Origin: Coturnix japonica
Lineage: Eukaryota; Chordata; Aves; Galliformes; Phasianidae
Reading direction: 5' to 3'
Assembly: GCF_001577835.2 (NCBI RefSeq)
Contig: NC_029532.1
Coordinates: forward strand, 6,714,606 to 6,778,605
Length of the DNA stretch: 64,000 bases
Each line of letters begins with the position of its first letter. Positions within the stretch are counted from its first letter, which is position 1. Below are positions 28,401 through 39,830 of the stretch, piece by piece. Both the position numbers and the translations under genes were made by a program. Below the pieces are notes generated by a model that saw nothing but the letters and a program-made list of their open reading frames with translations, ran no database searches and had not been told where the DNA came from.

Positions 28401-31400
28401 CAGACTCACAATATGAATTAAACGGTATCAGGGCACTGCTAATTCTTGCTAACGATCTGCTGGGTAAATTCTCCCTCCTGCACAGCCCCAACCTGCTAAA
28501 AGCATCGGGAACAAAGAGGGAGAAAAAACTTCTCGGTGCTCCAGACCCCTGCAGCACATTCTCTTCTATTAGAGCAGAAAATAATAGAGAGGCGTGGGAG
28601 GAGGAAGAGTCTTTTCACAGTCGGGATACAAAGACTGCAGAAATGAGCCCCGTGAGGCGGGCTGTCAGCCCACCTGCCAGACACAGCCATGGGTTGAGGT
28701 GGGGGGGTGGCTGTCGGCAGCAGACAGGGAGCAAACAGAAAGGCAGCACAGAGGTAAATGTTGTTCCTGGGGCCCCATAGGGCTCATTGCTGCTCTGTGA
28801 GTTCAGAAGGAGCGGTGAGGATTCTAAATTACACGGCATGGTCAGGCCGAAATGTGACTGTGAAAAGGTGACGGAGGATCTGTGTGATCTGATGATTAAA
28901 TGCCAGGTGAAAATTAGCATCGGTAAATGTCGGCTGATACAGAAGGGAGAGGAAAAATCACTGTCCTGCACAGGCAGCAGAAGGGCTGCTTATTTAGCAG
29001 TCAGAAAAGAGCCAAAGACACTGCAGATAACTGCACAGAGCCAGCAGCTGACTGCCAGTGGTGGTCAGAAAAACAAACAGAACATTGGGAGCGGCTGTGA
29101 CACCACAGGGAAATGCACAGCAGTTCTGGTTCCCCTCCCCAAAGGGCAGAGGGATGGCTGTGGGGATGAGAAGCACTTTGTACCAATAGAGACGAGATGG
29201 ATCGAGACAAGACTTTAGCCAGGAATGAGAAGAAATGAAAGGGAGGTGAGATGAGATGGGAGGGCTGAGACCACCCATCTGTGAGTGCTGAGCCCCCAGC
29301 CCATCTGCATGGGGGGTGAGGGCACTGTGCTCAGCCTCACGCAGACTTCTGTCTGCTTTTATTCAGGAGAAGAATGAATGAGATACTCCTCACTCTGGCA
29401 CAGCTTGCAAGAGAAACACAAAGAGGCTCCAAACTAAATGGAGTGCAGCACTCGGGAACCATGAGTGGAGGTCAGGATGAGGTCACCAATGAAGGATGGG
29501 GAACATCCAGAAAGAGGCTGCAAATACTGGTGAGGACACACAGCACACACGGGGGGTCTCCCAATGGGGAAGGCCATCCTGAGAACCCATCCATATTCCC
29601 ATGTATCCCACAGCAGTTTTACAGCATTCCCAGGTTGCCCGGCCCTGAATCTCAGGCCTCATTCAGAGCCACACGCTGCCCTTTCCTCATCAGCTGAGCA
29701 AAACAAGAGCAGAAATCCTTCTTATCTCTGCTACATAAACATCAGGAATACATGGTGCATGGCCCTTGGCTCCCTGTTGCAATTCCTCCTGGAGCAGGGA
29801 GGCTGAGGTGCCCCGTGGCTGTTGCAATCCACATGGGTGACTTTTGGAAAGGCAATAAATGCCTGAGCCCACAATCTGGCCTGGCAGAACTAGTACTAAG
29901 TAGCTGCAAAGCCTGGTTGTTTTGAGCTTCTGTCCAAGAAGCATCTCCCCATTCATCTCTGAAAGCGGGAAAAGAAGCAGCTGTTGGCTCCAGGACTGCA
30001 CTCCCACAGCACAGGGATGGGTCACAGACAGGCTCAAGGCACAGAACTGGTAACACAAGGTGCCCCCCAGCCCGACTCCCAGCCCTCACCCACACCCACC
30101 CTGCTGCTCCCAGCCCAGTGCTGGGACAGTCAGACTCTGCCATCCCTGGAAGAGGCATTAAAAACCAACCTGAGAAAAGCCACATACGTCAAAGCCAAAG
30201 ACACGATGTTCCTAAGCTCCTCCTGCAGGTATCATGGCACACACCATCCCATTTCACCTCTTTCTTCTCAAATAACCCACAGGGGGAAGCATGTGGAGCA
30301 GCCGCATCCCCTGCACACTGCTCCTCTCCTTCAGGCCCCCGACTTGCACAGGGTATGTTTGTCTGAGCCCTTCCACATGGCCCCCATCCATCACTGCTCC
30401 GCACCCGTGCCCTTACATGGGCAAGGCAGGGGGAGTGCAGCTCTGGCCCAGAGGAAATCCTCTATTCCCTTAAATGACAGCTCCCTGTGTAAACATTTAC
30501 CCACATTTCCCATGATGTAGAGAAGCAAAATTTAGGATCTTCGTGCCCTCTGAGTGCCAGAAACGCATGTTTGTTCTCCAAACATACTTTTAGGTGCTCT
30601 TGCTGTTAACCCCTTTCTTCCTGACAGTGAGGGGCTTTGGGGACGCTCACCCACTTGTGAAGGATGGGGGGAAAGCACAAAGACATCTACACACACACCT
30701 GGGGTGACCTAGAAGACAGAATTTCTCTCCACCTGTCTTAAACCATCCCTGGATTTGCAGAGTGAGGGGACAACAGAAACATCACTTATCTCATAGGAGA
30801 CAGCACTTCCAAAGCCCCTTTGAAGACAAACCTTCAGCAGAAGGCGCAGTGCATTCCACATACAGCAGAGCTGCAGCTGCACCAGGTTGAAGCGGGGGCT
30901 GGAGCAGCCCTGTGGGCACTGTGCTGGGTGCTGGGCAGGCACACAGAGATGGAATATGATGTCAACGCGACCTCCACAGAGCCAGGGGGGGTTACAAACA
31001 CAATGAGCTGTGTGATTGTAATTAAAACCCAGGCTCTTCTGTACTTATTGGAAAAGACAGAGGAGAAGACCTTTGGACAAGTGTTGTGTTGTTGTGTATT
31101 AGACGAGGATAAATTACACCGAGCAGTACTGTAGGATACATAAAAAGGAGCAATAGCTGCAGTCTGAGCTTGTCATTTTCCTGCGTTGTTACAGCCCCAG
31201 CCCCCCACCAGCTGCATCCCCAGCCCAAACCTGTTCACACATCTGTGCTCTATTACCTCATCAGGGACAGAGGGTCTGAAACACAGATGCAAAATGAGCA
31301 AACTGGTTCCAGGGGTGTAATCCAGCTCCACTGCCACCCTGGAACTCCCACAGCCCCAGACACGGGGAGGCAGACAGACAGACAGACAGTATTTGCACTT

Positions 31401-32236
31401 ATGGGTGGTCCTGTCCCAGTCCCTGAGGCGCTGCAGCCCCTCCTTTGAGTGTCCTCTGGCAGAGGACAGCACGGGGTGGTGATGGGGGTTTCAACCACGG
31501 GAACCAATGTTCAATGACTGCACGTTACCTGGCCAGCAACAACGCTCTGAAAGTGATAAAGTTCATCGGCTACACTGCTCCTTATCTTTCTATCTAGTCT
31601 CTTAGGAACAAGGGACAGTGGCCCTAAATCACTGTGAGATGTCGACATAAAAAAAACCAACCCAACACTGCAGTTGTCCAACTCTGGGCACAAAACGAGT
31701 CCAGATCTGCCAACAGTGAATTAATGCACCCACTTCATTTGCTCTGTTAATATCTGATGAGCACGACAGCCAATAAACGCAGTCAGAGGAACGATCGCCT
31801 TACGGAGCTGTCGGGAAAAGCCGGGGTTCTCCGACAGCAACGCACCCACTATTTGATGGGAGCTGGGCACTGCAAAGACGGCACCGTCTGCTTTGACCCC
31901 GCAGAGCAGCTCTGCCCGCAGCCCCTCCCGTGCCCCAACCACCGTAACTTCGGCACAGAACCCACCCAACGTAGAGCTCGGGCTGGGATGTGCCGCTCCT
32001 GGCAGCGTGCGAGCTTCTATCGTGCGGTCCTCAGGTTCACGACCGTTTCAGTTCTCCGCCACCCGCCGGGATGCTCGGGGACCGAATTCCCCGCAGAAAC
32101 TTTGTGCCGCGGAAAGGGACGAGCTCCTTCTGTGCACCGGGGATCCCGACGCGGCCGCCCCGGTTCTTCCCTTCCCCTTCTTTCCCTTCCCTTCCCTCCG
32201 GCGGTGTCCGATTCCCCCCCGGTTCCACAGCCGTAC
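22199..32236 (-). other. KCNT1: KCNT1 first intron of the Slack-B transcript
   Basis: Ten kilobases between the Slack-B first and second coding exons. No exon of a known family was recognised on either strand. It is GC-rich at both ends and around 27560-27960, and otherwise mixed. The longest chance frame is a 218-codon plus-strand frame at 28124-28780 with no domain. A CAGA microsatellite lies at 31370-31390. No transposon longer than a fragment was recognised. Confidence 0.6.
31370..31390. repeat. CAGA tetranucleotide microsatellite
   Basis: About five CAGA units in a row inside the first KCNT1 intron. Confidence 0.85.
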
Positions 32237-32382
32237 CTGTGAGCGCTGCCATCGTCGTAGACGAAGGTGCGGTTTGTGTAACACTCGGGGCACACGGCAG
32301 CCCCGCCGCCCGCCCTGCCTTCCGCCGGCGCCGCGGGTTTGTAGATCCCCTGCAGGCTCCGCTCCTCGCCCGAGAACGGCAT
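32237..32382 (-). CDS. KCNT1: KCNT1 first coding exon, Slack-B N-terminus (partial gene)
   Basis: First coding exon of the longer Slack (KNa1.1) form, on the minus strand. It reads MPFSGEERSLQGIYKP, an alanine/glycine-rich stretch, CPEC, then YTNRTFVYDDG. Human Slack-B has MPLPDG... and YTNRTFEFDDG, so the end of the exon is conserved and the middle is not. The donor is AG|GTACGG and joins exon 2 in frame. I chose the Met at 32382 because its MP start matches the mammalian one; an in-frame upstream Met at 32481 would add 33 residues and cannot be excluded. This exon precedes all membrane segments. In mammals the N-terminus tunes activation kinetics and pairing with KCNT2; whether the CPEC residues matter here is unknown. 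Confidence 0.88.
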
Positions 32383-32663
32383 CAGCGCAGCGGCGCGGGC
32401 GCCCGGAGGGGCGAAGCTGAGCAGAGCATCGGCGCCCCGCGCTGCCGGAGCCTCCGGCCGGGCGCTGCCCCCGGCGGGCACTGGCGGCGGCGCGCTCCCG
32501 GTGCCGGTGCCGCTCCCGGTGGCGGCCGCCCATCACGGCGCGCCCCGCAGCAGCCCGAGGGTCGGCCGGGCGCTCCGCATGCCGGGAGGGGCGGCGGCAG
32601 CAACAGGTGCCGGGAAGTTGGGAGGCGGAACGGGGGCGGGAGCGGTGCGCCCTCAATGCACAC

Positions 32664-32690
32664 CGGCTCGGCTCGGCTCGGCTCGGCTCC
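32664..32690. repeat. GGCTC pentanucleotide tandem repeat
   Basis: Five GGCTC units in the KCNT1 CpG island, with a shorter second run about 35 bases to the right. On the minus strand, which would be the 5' UTR, it reads as GAGCC repeats. Confidence 0.85.
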
Positions 32691-33110
32691 TGCTGTGCTT
32701 CCCACCGGGGGATGCTGTGGCACGACTCGGCTCGGCTCGGTGCGGGGCGGGGGTCGCCACGGCGCTGCTCCCTCTGCCGGTGCACTCTGCGGTCCCGGCT
32801 CAGCCCTGCCCGGCCGCTGCACCGCGCTGCCACCTGCCGGCCGCCCCTCCGCCTCCCCCCGGTGCTTGGGGTGTGTTTCTGTTTGTTTTATTTTGGATAG
32901 GGTCGCGTCAATATTTATACCGGGCGTCGGGCCCGGGCCGTGCTGCGCGGCCGGCACTGATCTCCCGGGGGGGTCCCGCTGCCGTAACACCGCCCTGACC
33001 GGGCTGGGAGCGGCCGCTGCACTCGGGGAAGGGGGGACGGAGCGGCCCCCGGAGCGCGATGCCCCCCGGTGCCACCGCGGTGCCGCAGCTCCGCTCCTTC
33101 CCCAAACGCT

Positions 33111-35850
33111 CCCCGGGTTTATGCCTCTCCCCATGAGCAGACTCTGTGTTTCTCTCGCAGCATCCCTTCCTCCTCCTCCCTCTCCATATGGACTCTCCTA
33201 CACTCGGAGTCGTTTGAGAGAAAAGCAAACCCGTGCCGCCTGTGCCATCCATCCACGTGACGCTTCCTGACCCAACGTGCTTTTAAGGAGAAATTATTCT
33301 TCATTCACTAATTGCCTCCCATTAGCGGGTGCAAAATGTTAATGCGCAGCTCAGTGAGGAGAGGGGGCGGCGGCGCAGCAGCGCGGTGACACGCGGGGTG
33401 AACGCAGGATGGGGGAGGAATTACTTAAAATTACGGTGGGGATGGCAAGGAAAAAGAAGTGAAGAATGAAAGAGAAAGAGCCAGAAGGGGAAAGAATCCC
33501 CACGCGCAGCGATGTGAGCTGGGAGCGTGCAGCTGCACTCCACAGAGAGGGTCAAATAGAGCCAATAGGGCTGGAGTGCCAATGGGACCATGTGGGCACC
33601 CATTGCCTTCAGCCTGAAGGTCGCCCCACGTCATGCAGACATCTCAATGACAGCTGGCACGACGTCCCACACAGTGTCTGTGCCAAAGCGGTGCCAGCTG
33701 CTCCCCCCCTCCCAATGCTCCCTGCCCCTTCCCAGCCCACCGCAGGGTTTCCATCCTGCATTCTCTCCCCGTGAGAGCTGAGTGCCCTCTCTCCCAGCAC
33801 TGGCACTGCCCAGAGATGCTGCCCTTCCCCTCCTCCAGCACTTTGCTAACGTTAATATGAATGTTCACTTCTATTTAGAGAGCCATTCTGGCTCCAGCCA
33901 GCAACGCTCCATGCATCCTCCCAGCAGCTGATAAATGCAACCTTGAGTCATGGTGGGGCTGCAGTGCTCGGCCCTGTGCAGTCTCACTGCGGTAGCCCAG
34001 GGGCACAGCCCGGGGTGGGGGGCAGCTCGGGATCTTTGTGTCTGGAGGAGCAGTGAATACATCTGTGGGAGGCGATGGCGTGGATGAGTCAGAGGCAGAG
34101 AGAGAAAGTCATTTGGTGAGGAACAAAGGAGTGAAGTCCAGCACACCTTCAATGCTCCAGAGCCAAGCAAGGTTTGTGGCTGTGCCTGAAGTCTCCTACA
34201 ACCCCAGCTAAACATCTTGTAACAGTGAATGCTCTCTCCATTCAGCAGATATTTGGTGTTTCTGATGCTGAACGTAGCTCTGAGAGAACACACAGAGGGT
34301 TAGAGCCGTCTGAGAGAAACACAGCAGGAGATGGTTGTCAAAGCTGTCATTGAACTCAAGAAGCAATAATCAAACACACACAGAGAGCTCTGTAATTCCA
34401 AGCCTGATGTATGCAAAGAATGGATGCCGGGAGCTTGGCTACAAAACGTATTTTCAGTGTAGTCAACTGAGCCATGAAATAGGGAAAAGATGCCCTTATT
34501 GGGGTGCAGAGGGGCTGAGCTATTTGTCAGCTTGTTTGTAAGTTTTCTACCTTCATTTAACATCCCGAGGAACATTAAGTATGAAAACCCAAATGAGATG
34601 GGTACTATTAAGCTCTATAAAACCATCCCCCCCAACACCCTCCCAGCTTTGCAGAGAATTCAGGGTGAAGAACTTGCAGGAGCTGAATCATAACTGTCAG
34701 CAAAAGCAGCGCTATTAGGTGACTAAGACCAAAACCATTGTCTTCCTCTATTTACCACAACTGACGCTGCTATTAAGACCCAGAGGAGCCCCTGTGCAGA
34801 CCCTCCTGCTCTCTGCACACAGGAAGGTGCACAGACCTGAGTTCAGCCCCTCGAGGACATGAAATTCCCTTTGCTGGAGGCTATTTGAACCTCATGAGGA
34901 GTGAGATTTCTCAGCACAGATAAAATGCATCGGTTGAGCCATCAGAAACAGCTTTGGTTGGAAAACAGAAATCTGCATATATTTGGGGTGTACACGTGGC
35001 TGTTTGATTCCAGCCCTGCCACAGCAACGCTGAGCAGAAGGAAAGGCTCCAGCACTGCGGGCACCACGCTGTGTGTAATTGCAGCGGGGTGATGCACACG
35101 TGGGGCTTATTATTGTTTTTGAAAAGCACAATTGGGAGAGCCAATATTTATAATGGAAGCAGTTTCAAATACCAATGTTTATTTGCTTATTAAATAGTTT
35201 AGCTGGAGACAGAGCGACTTCAAAGGAGGAATTTTTTCTCCTCAGAATGGGTATCAGGGGCTGTAGCGCTGTATTATTATATGTGAAAAATATTCCCTCA
35301 TCAGCTTTTTATGCTGGAGAACACACTTAAGTGACACTCCCTATGCAGACAGCTTGCCAAGCTTCAAAGCACAGCTCTATGAGGACTGCGGGGACACAAC
35401 CCTGCTCCGGCTAAAGCTGGAGCCCAGTGGGCAGCCCAGAAAGGAGAGCTGGGTGATCCCAATGCTCACAGCAGGGCATTTCTCCTGCCATCATTGCATC
35501 AGCTGCCCAAGGAGAAGGAGGGACACCCTGCCCCCCATGGCTCCACGCTATGATTTGGGGCACTGTGAGGATGGACCCCAGGTACCACCGCCACCAAAGC
35601 ACCAACGTGTACAGTCCTTTAGAACTGCAGGTGAAATGGGGTGGTGGGCAGAGATAGCACAGCTGCGTGACAACAAAGTGCCCCCAGGGCAGCTGGGCTC
35701 TATCATTCCCCCAAGACCCCGCAGACATCATGCAAACCCCTTCTGAGTGTCAACAAAGAGCTGAAGGAAATGCTAGAACTTGGCTTTGTGTTTGGTGCAG
35801 CTGCAACACAATCAGCCTCGGGATCATCTTTCCTCCCCACAGCAGGAGAG
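33111..35850. other. Intergenic region between KCNT1 and B3GALT9 (head-to-head genes)
   Basis: About 2.7 kb with no supported gene. It separates two divergently transcribed genes, so it may hold shared regulatory sequence. Part of it (34880-35330) is AT-rich with TAAT-type cores. No recognisable repeat element was seen. Confidence 0.5.
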
Positions 35851-35951
35851 GTGAAGCTGTGCGTGGGTACGGGGCAGTAACCCAACCCCGCAGCCCCAGA
35901 TAGGCGCTGCCACACGAGGGGACGCTGCTCCGGGAGCTGCTGCCCACAGCC

Positions 35952-37627
35952 ATGCAGGTGAGTGCTGAGGTGTGGGGTGTGGGCATAGCACAAGGCTGCC
36001 AGGTTTGTCCCACCAGCTCAGGGCTGGCACTGTGCAGGGAGCAGCTGGGACAGAAGCACAAGGAGCAGGAGGGGTGGGGAGCTGCCCTGGGCTGAGATGG
36101 GCCTTGGTCCTGAGTGATACAGTCCAATTCTATGGGGGTAATGGTTCCCCTTTCTCACTCTTACCCCATCTCCCAGTCCTGTCAGATCAAGTACCAAGGC
36201 AGTGAGGATGCAAACTGACCTATAAGGTCATTAATATCTCATGCCTTCAATAACAAGCTAAAATAAGAAGTGTTCAAATGCTCAGTTACTCCTCAGCATT
36301 TCCACAGGTGGATGCACAGAGATTAGACATTTAACCTACAGCACATTCACGTCCATCTCAGCTTAAGCTCTCTCTGCAAGAGGTCTGTAGGAATTAAAAA
36401 GCTGTAGACTTATTAGACTTATGCATCTACAAGCCACACTTCCATTTCACCTGAACACATCATCAAATGTACTCTGAACGTGCTATGAAATACAATCCTC
36501 AGCACCCAGCTGTGTTTATTTCCCAGCTGTGCAGACTCCGGACCCACCAGTGGTGCTTTGTTCTGTTCAACGTCCTGCTGTTCCACATGCTGCTTTTCGG
36601 GGCAGACTTGCTGGAGGAATACTTCCTGCGCTCATTACCTCTCTCCTACAGCGATGCAAAGACCCTGGAGATCAGGGAGCGGGCCAGGAAGCTGGACATG
36701 GCCCCGCTGAAGGCCAACCTCTCCAGGTCTTACATTGTCAGCAGCACAGCAGCGTGCTCTGATCGAGAGATATTTCTGCTTGTTCTCGTCTGCAGCAGCC
36801 CAGGAAACAGGACAAGGCGCGATGCCATCAGGCAGACGTGGGGCAATGTAACAGACACCGCGGGTTATGCTGTCCTCACCTTGTTTGCTTTAGGAAGGCC
36901 GGCTTCAGAAGAAGCCCAGCTGGAGATTGATGAAGAGTCCCAAAAGCACAGAGATATCATTGAGGGCAGTTTCATCGATCGTCCAGCAACTCAGACGCAG
37001 AAGATGATGATGATGGTGGAGTGGGTGGTGACTTTCTGTCCTCATGCAAGGTATGCTCTTAAGACAGATGAAGATATGTTTGTTGGCGTTCCCAGCCTGG
37101 CTGGATACTTGCTCAGCTTAACTCAACTAGAGGATGTCTACAGTGGGAGGGTCATCCACCAGGGGGTGCCTGACAGAGACCCCCAGAGCCCCGGCTTCGT
37201 GCCCATCCATCAATACCCAGAGGAGTTTTACCCGGATTACTGTGACAGCAAAGCCTTCGTCATGTCGCAGGATGTCGTGCGCAAGGTGTACATGGCTGCC
37301 CAGGAGGTGCCAACTTCAGTGCCTGCCGATGTCTTCGTTGGGATCTGTGCTAAGAAAGCTGGCATCACTCCCATTCACAGCTCTCGCTTTTCTGGGGAAA
37401 AGCACATCAGCTACAATCGATGCTGCTATAAATTCATTTTTACCTCTTCCAGCATGAAAGAGGATGAGCTATTTAAGGACTGGAAAGAAACAAGCGACGG
37501 GAAAGACTGCTCGCTACTGGAAACGTACTACAGCCTGGTGTCCTGCAGGGTTCTGACCTATATTGATAAGTTCAAACAGTTTAATTTAGACAGAATAAAA
37601 AACGAGGCTTTCCATTTCTCTGATTAA
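35952..37627 (+). CDS. B3GALT9: B3GALT9: beta-1,3-galactosyltransferase 9 (GT31 family)
   Basis: A type II Golgi glycosyltransferase of CAZy family GT31; the acceptor of B3GALT9 is poorly known. The proposed CDS is two exons: 35952-35957 (ATG CAG, then donor GTGAGT) and 36527-37627 (after acceptor TTTATTTCCCAG), giving 368 residues that start MQLCRLRTHQW; the human protein starts MQ and then CRLRTHQW after a few residues. The signal anchor is about residues 11-27. Family motifs are RRDAIRQTWGN (about 99-109), the DxD-type KTDEDMF (about 181-187), YPDYC with AFVMSQDV, and ADVFVGICAKKAGI (about 269-282). N-glycosylation sequons are near residues 66, 96 and 109. The large exon is also open upstream to a Met at 36467, but that sequence looks intronic. 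It is the head-to-head neighbour of KCNT1 and tail-to-tail with PSMD5. Confidence 0.88.
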
Positions 37628-39036
37628 AATATAACTTTTGGGAAGGAAGGCTGCATTGCCTTCCACTTCTGTCTCACCTTGTACACATCAGCAATCTCCC
37701 CCCCAAGTTAGCTCTCTTCCCTTCAACAGCAAATGAATCATTAATGCTATCGTGTTGCAGTAGAAAAGCATTGGATGTATTCTAGCTGCATGCCCTCCTA
37801 CCTGTGTGTGAAACAAGTAAAACGAGTACAAAGAAACATGGTGTGCATCCAGTGTTTTCCTTTGTACACATAGATACACCACCAGCAACATGTAAACCAT
37901 TTGGCTGTAAGAGAACATACTGTCTTGTACTGAACAGATGTGGATAACAAGGGGTGAGATCTGAACTCAGAGCTCAACAAAATGAAGTGCATGTGCATAC
38001 AAATACCCCTTGTTTGGCACCTCTGTGTATTTCAATATACTGTACTTGGCATATGAGCCATGCAAAACAGATGTTAGAGACTCAGAGAGCAGCCTCCATA
38101 AGCAACAGCTGAAAACGCACACAGAAGTGACTTGTGAATTGCAGAAAAGGCTTATATTGATTTCCATTATCTCATACAGAACTACCAGCACAAGAATATT
38201 ACCGGCTGGAATAACCAAGCTCAACCCCAACACAAATGCAAAGTCTTATATTCTTTTCCTTTTTAGTGCTTTTTTTTCCCCACACTTGGAGGTTCACGCA
38301 GCTCCTGTGCTCTCTCAGCTCACAAATGAGACAGTAATGCTGTGTTTCCCACCAGGTGTTTATTATGCACACTAGGATGAAGGTGTGAGAAGTAGCATAA
38401 CGTTGGCTGATAATTTTTTGTACATATCTGATCATAAGTAACAAAGCAGATCACCTGTATACAGATTAGACATTAACAGATTCTCCCCAGCCCATTCAGA
38501 TCCCTGCCAGCAATGTTCTCCTGCCAGCAATGTTTTGGCAGGCAATGCTAACATCTCTGCTGCAGCCCAAATGTACTACGAGCAATAGAAAAGTTACTGG
38601 TGGATCATCCCACTTTGCTTGGCAGAGTGAGGACACCAGGCAAGTGCTTTCTACAGATGCACAGCTGACTTCACACACTAAAATGAGCCCCAGAACAGTA
38701 ATTTCATGTGTTACTGTGCTCCCTCCACCTTGTCTGCAGATTTATGACCCCAACAAATCTAAGATAGACCTTCAGTGTAAAGCACACTGTGATCTTCGCT
38801 TATGGACCAACACATCAGGGGTGACGGAAGGTGGATCAGCTCATCTTGTACCTTATCTCACCATCGTCTTCAGAAAAAGATGAAGCCTCACGAAGCACTA
38901 CATTTATATTCTAATTCAACTAATGCATTTAAACATAAAGTGTTTATGTTCTTTAACCCCTTTATTCCAACTCAGGCAAATAAAATGGGTGCTTTTTTTA
39001 AATAACACCTGCATTAAAACATTAATCCTCAATAAA
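37628..39036 (+). other. B3GALT9: B3GALT9 probable 3' UTR with poly(A) signals
   Basis: After the TAA at 37625-37627 the plus strand is AT-rich and non-coding. The first canonical AATAAA hexamers are at 38979-38984 and 39031-39036, so the transcript could end near 39000-39060, about 200 bases short of the likely PSMD5 3' end. Confidence 0.45.
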
Positions 39037-39244
39037 ACACAGTGTAAACAGTTTAAGATTTGGTTCTGAAGTAGACTTGTAGCTGGTGCTACTTTTCAGC
39101 GAGCAAACCAAGCTGCCAAAGCCACAGTTAACGAGACAAAGCTCCCAGTTTGGTTTTACATACAAACAATCCTCAAATCAGCTTCCTTCTGTTTAAGTGT
39201 TTGTTTCTGTGATCCTCAGTATAAAATGTAAACAATACTTAGGA

Positions 39245-39830
39245 TTTATTCAAACACGACTTACATTCAGCAACTTGATCAGAGAAGAGAATCCAGTCTG
39301 CACTCCCTCATGTGGGCAGAATGTTACCAGTTAGTTCTTAACAAGTTTCTGACAGAATATTTTCTATGCAATTGGCAGATATAAAAAAAATATATTTTTT
39401 TTTCTTAAAAAAAAAAAAAAAGAGAAACCATGGCAGCATCTGAGGTTACAAATCCTCAACATTTTTTGGCTTTTGTTTTTAATTGTACTGTGATCTACTG
39501 AGAAAACATGATAGGAACTCAAAACTCAGAACAGTTTAAGTAAACACTGACAGCTTCTGCAAAATAAGACACAGTCAGCAGTTAGCAGAACTCTTACTGT
39601 ACTTGTCTCAGGACACAGGAAAATTCTGCCATGAGATTCCACAAAAAATTACATTGTGCCCTATAAGTATTGATTTGCTCTCATGACCCTCATTTCAAAC
39701 ACAAAGTGTTTCATGTTCCTTTAAAGAGACGCTCACACGGCTCCTGTGTGGGGAATCTCTTATACCTTACATCTTAACACCTATCTGAGTAATGTGGTTT
39801 GTAAGAAGGGGAATCGAGACATCAGTGAGA
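39245..39830 (-). other. PSMD5: PSMD5 probable 3' UTR with poly(A) signal
   Basis: The minus strand downstream of the PSMD5 stop has AATAAA (TTTATT on the plus strand at 39245-39250), about 580 bases after the stop codon. A run of A and T at 39388-39421 lies within it. A second minus-strand AATAAA at 38961-38966 could give a longer form that overlaps the B3GALT9 3' UTR. Confidence 0.45.

Larger units (their letters stand above)
32030..33110 (-). promoter_or_regulatory. KCNT1: CpG island promoter of KCNT1 Slack-B
   Basis: A dense CpG island covers the Slack-B first coding exon and about 700 bases upstream. On the minus strand GGTATAAATATTG (about 32910-32922) is a possible TATA box, which would place transcription start near 32885 and give a 5' UTR of about 500 bases. 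Two short GGCTC tandem runs (32664-32690 and about 32725-32740) lie in the putative 5' UTR. Long open frames on the plus strand here are a composition effect. B3GALT9 starts about 3 kb away in the opposite direction. Confidence 0.6.

Noticed and set aside
28124-28780. A 218-codon plus-strand frame in KCNT1 intron
   Set aside because: No recognisable motif; a frame of this length can occur by chance in 64 kb of GC-rich sequence.
31990-33270. A 426-codon plus-strand open frame
   Set aside because: It lies antisense over the KCNT1 CpG island, is arginine/alanine/proline-rich from GC composition, and has no recognisable domain.
36467-36526. Upstream Met as the B3GALT9 start
   Set aside because: The added residues are not conserved as far as I recall, and a good acceptor plus an upstream ATG CAG exon explain the known N-terminus better.
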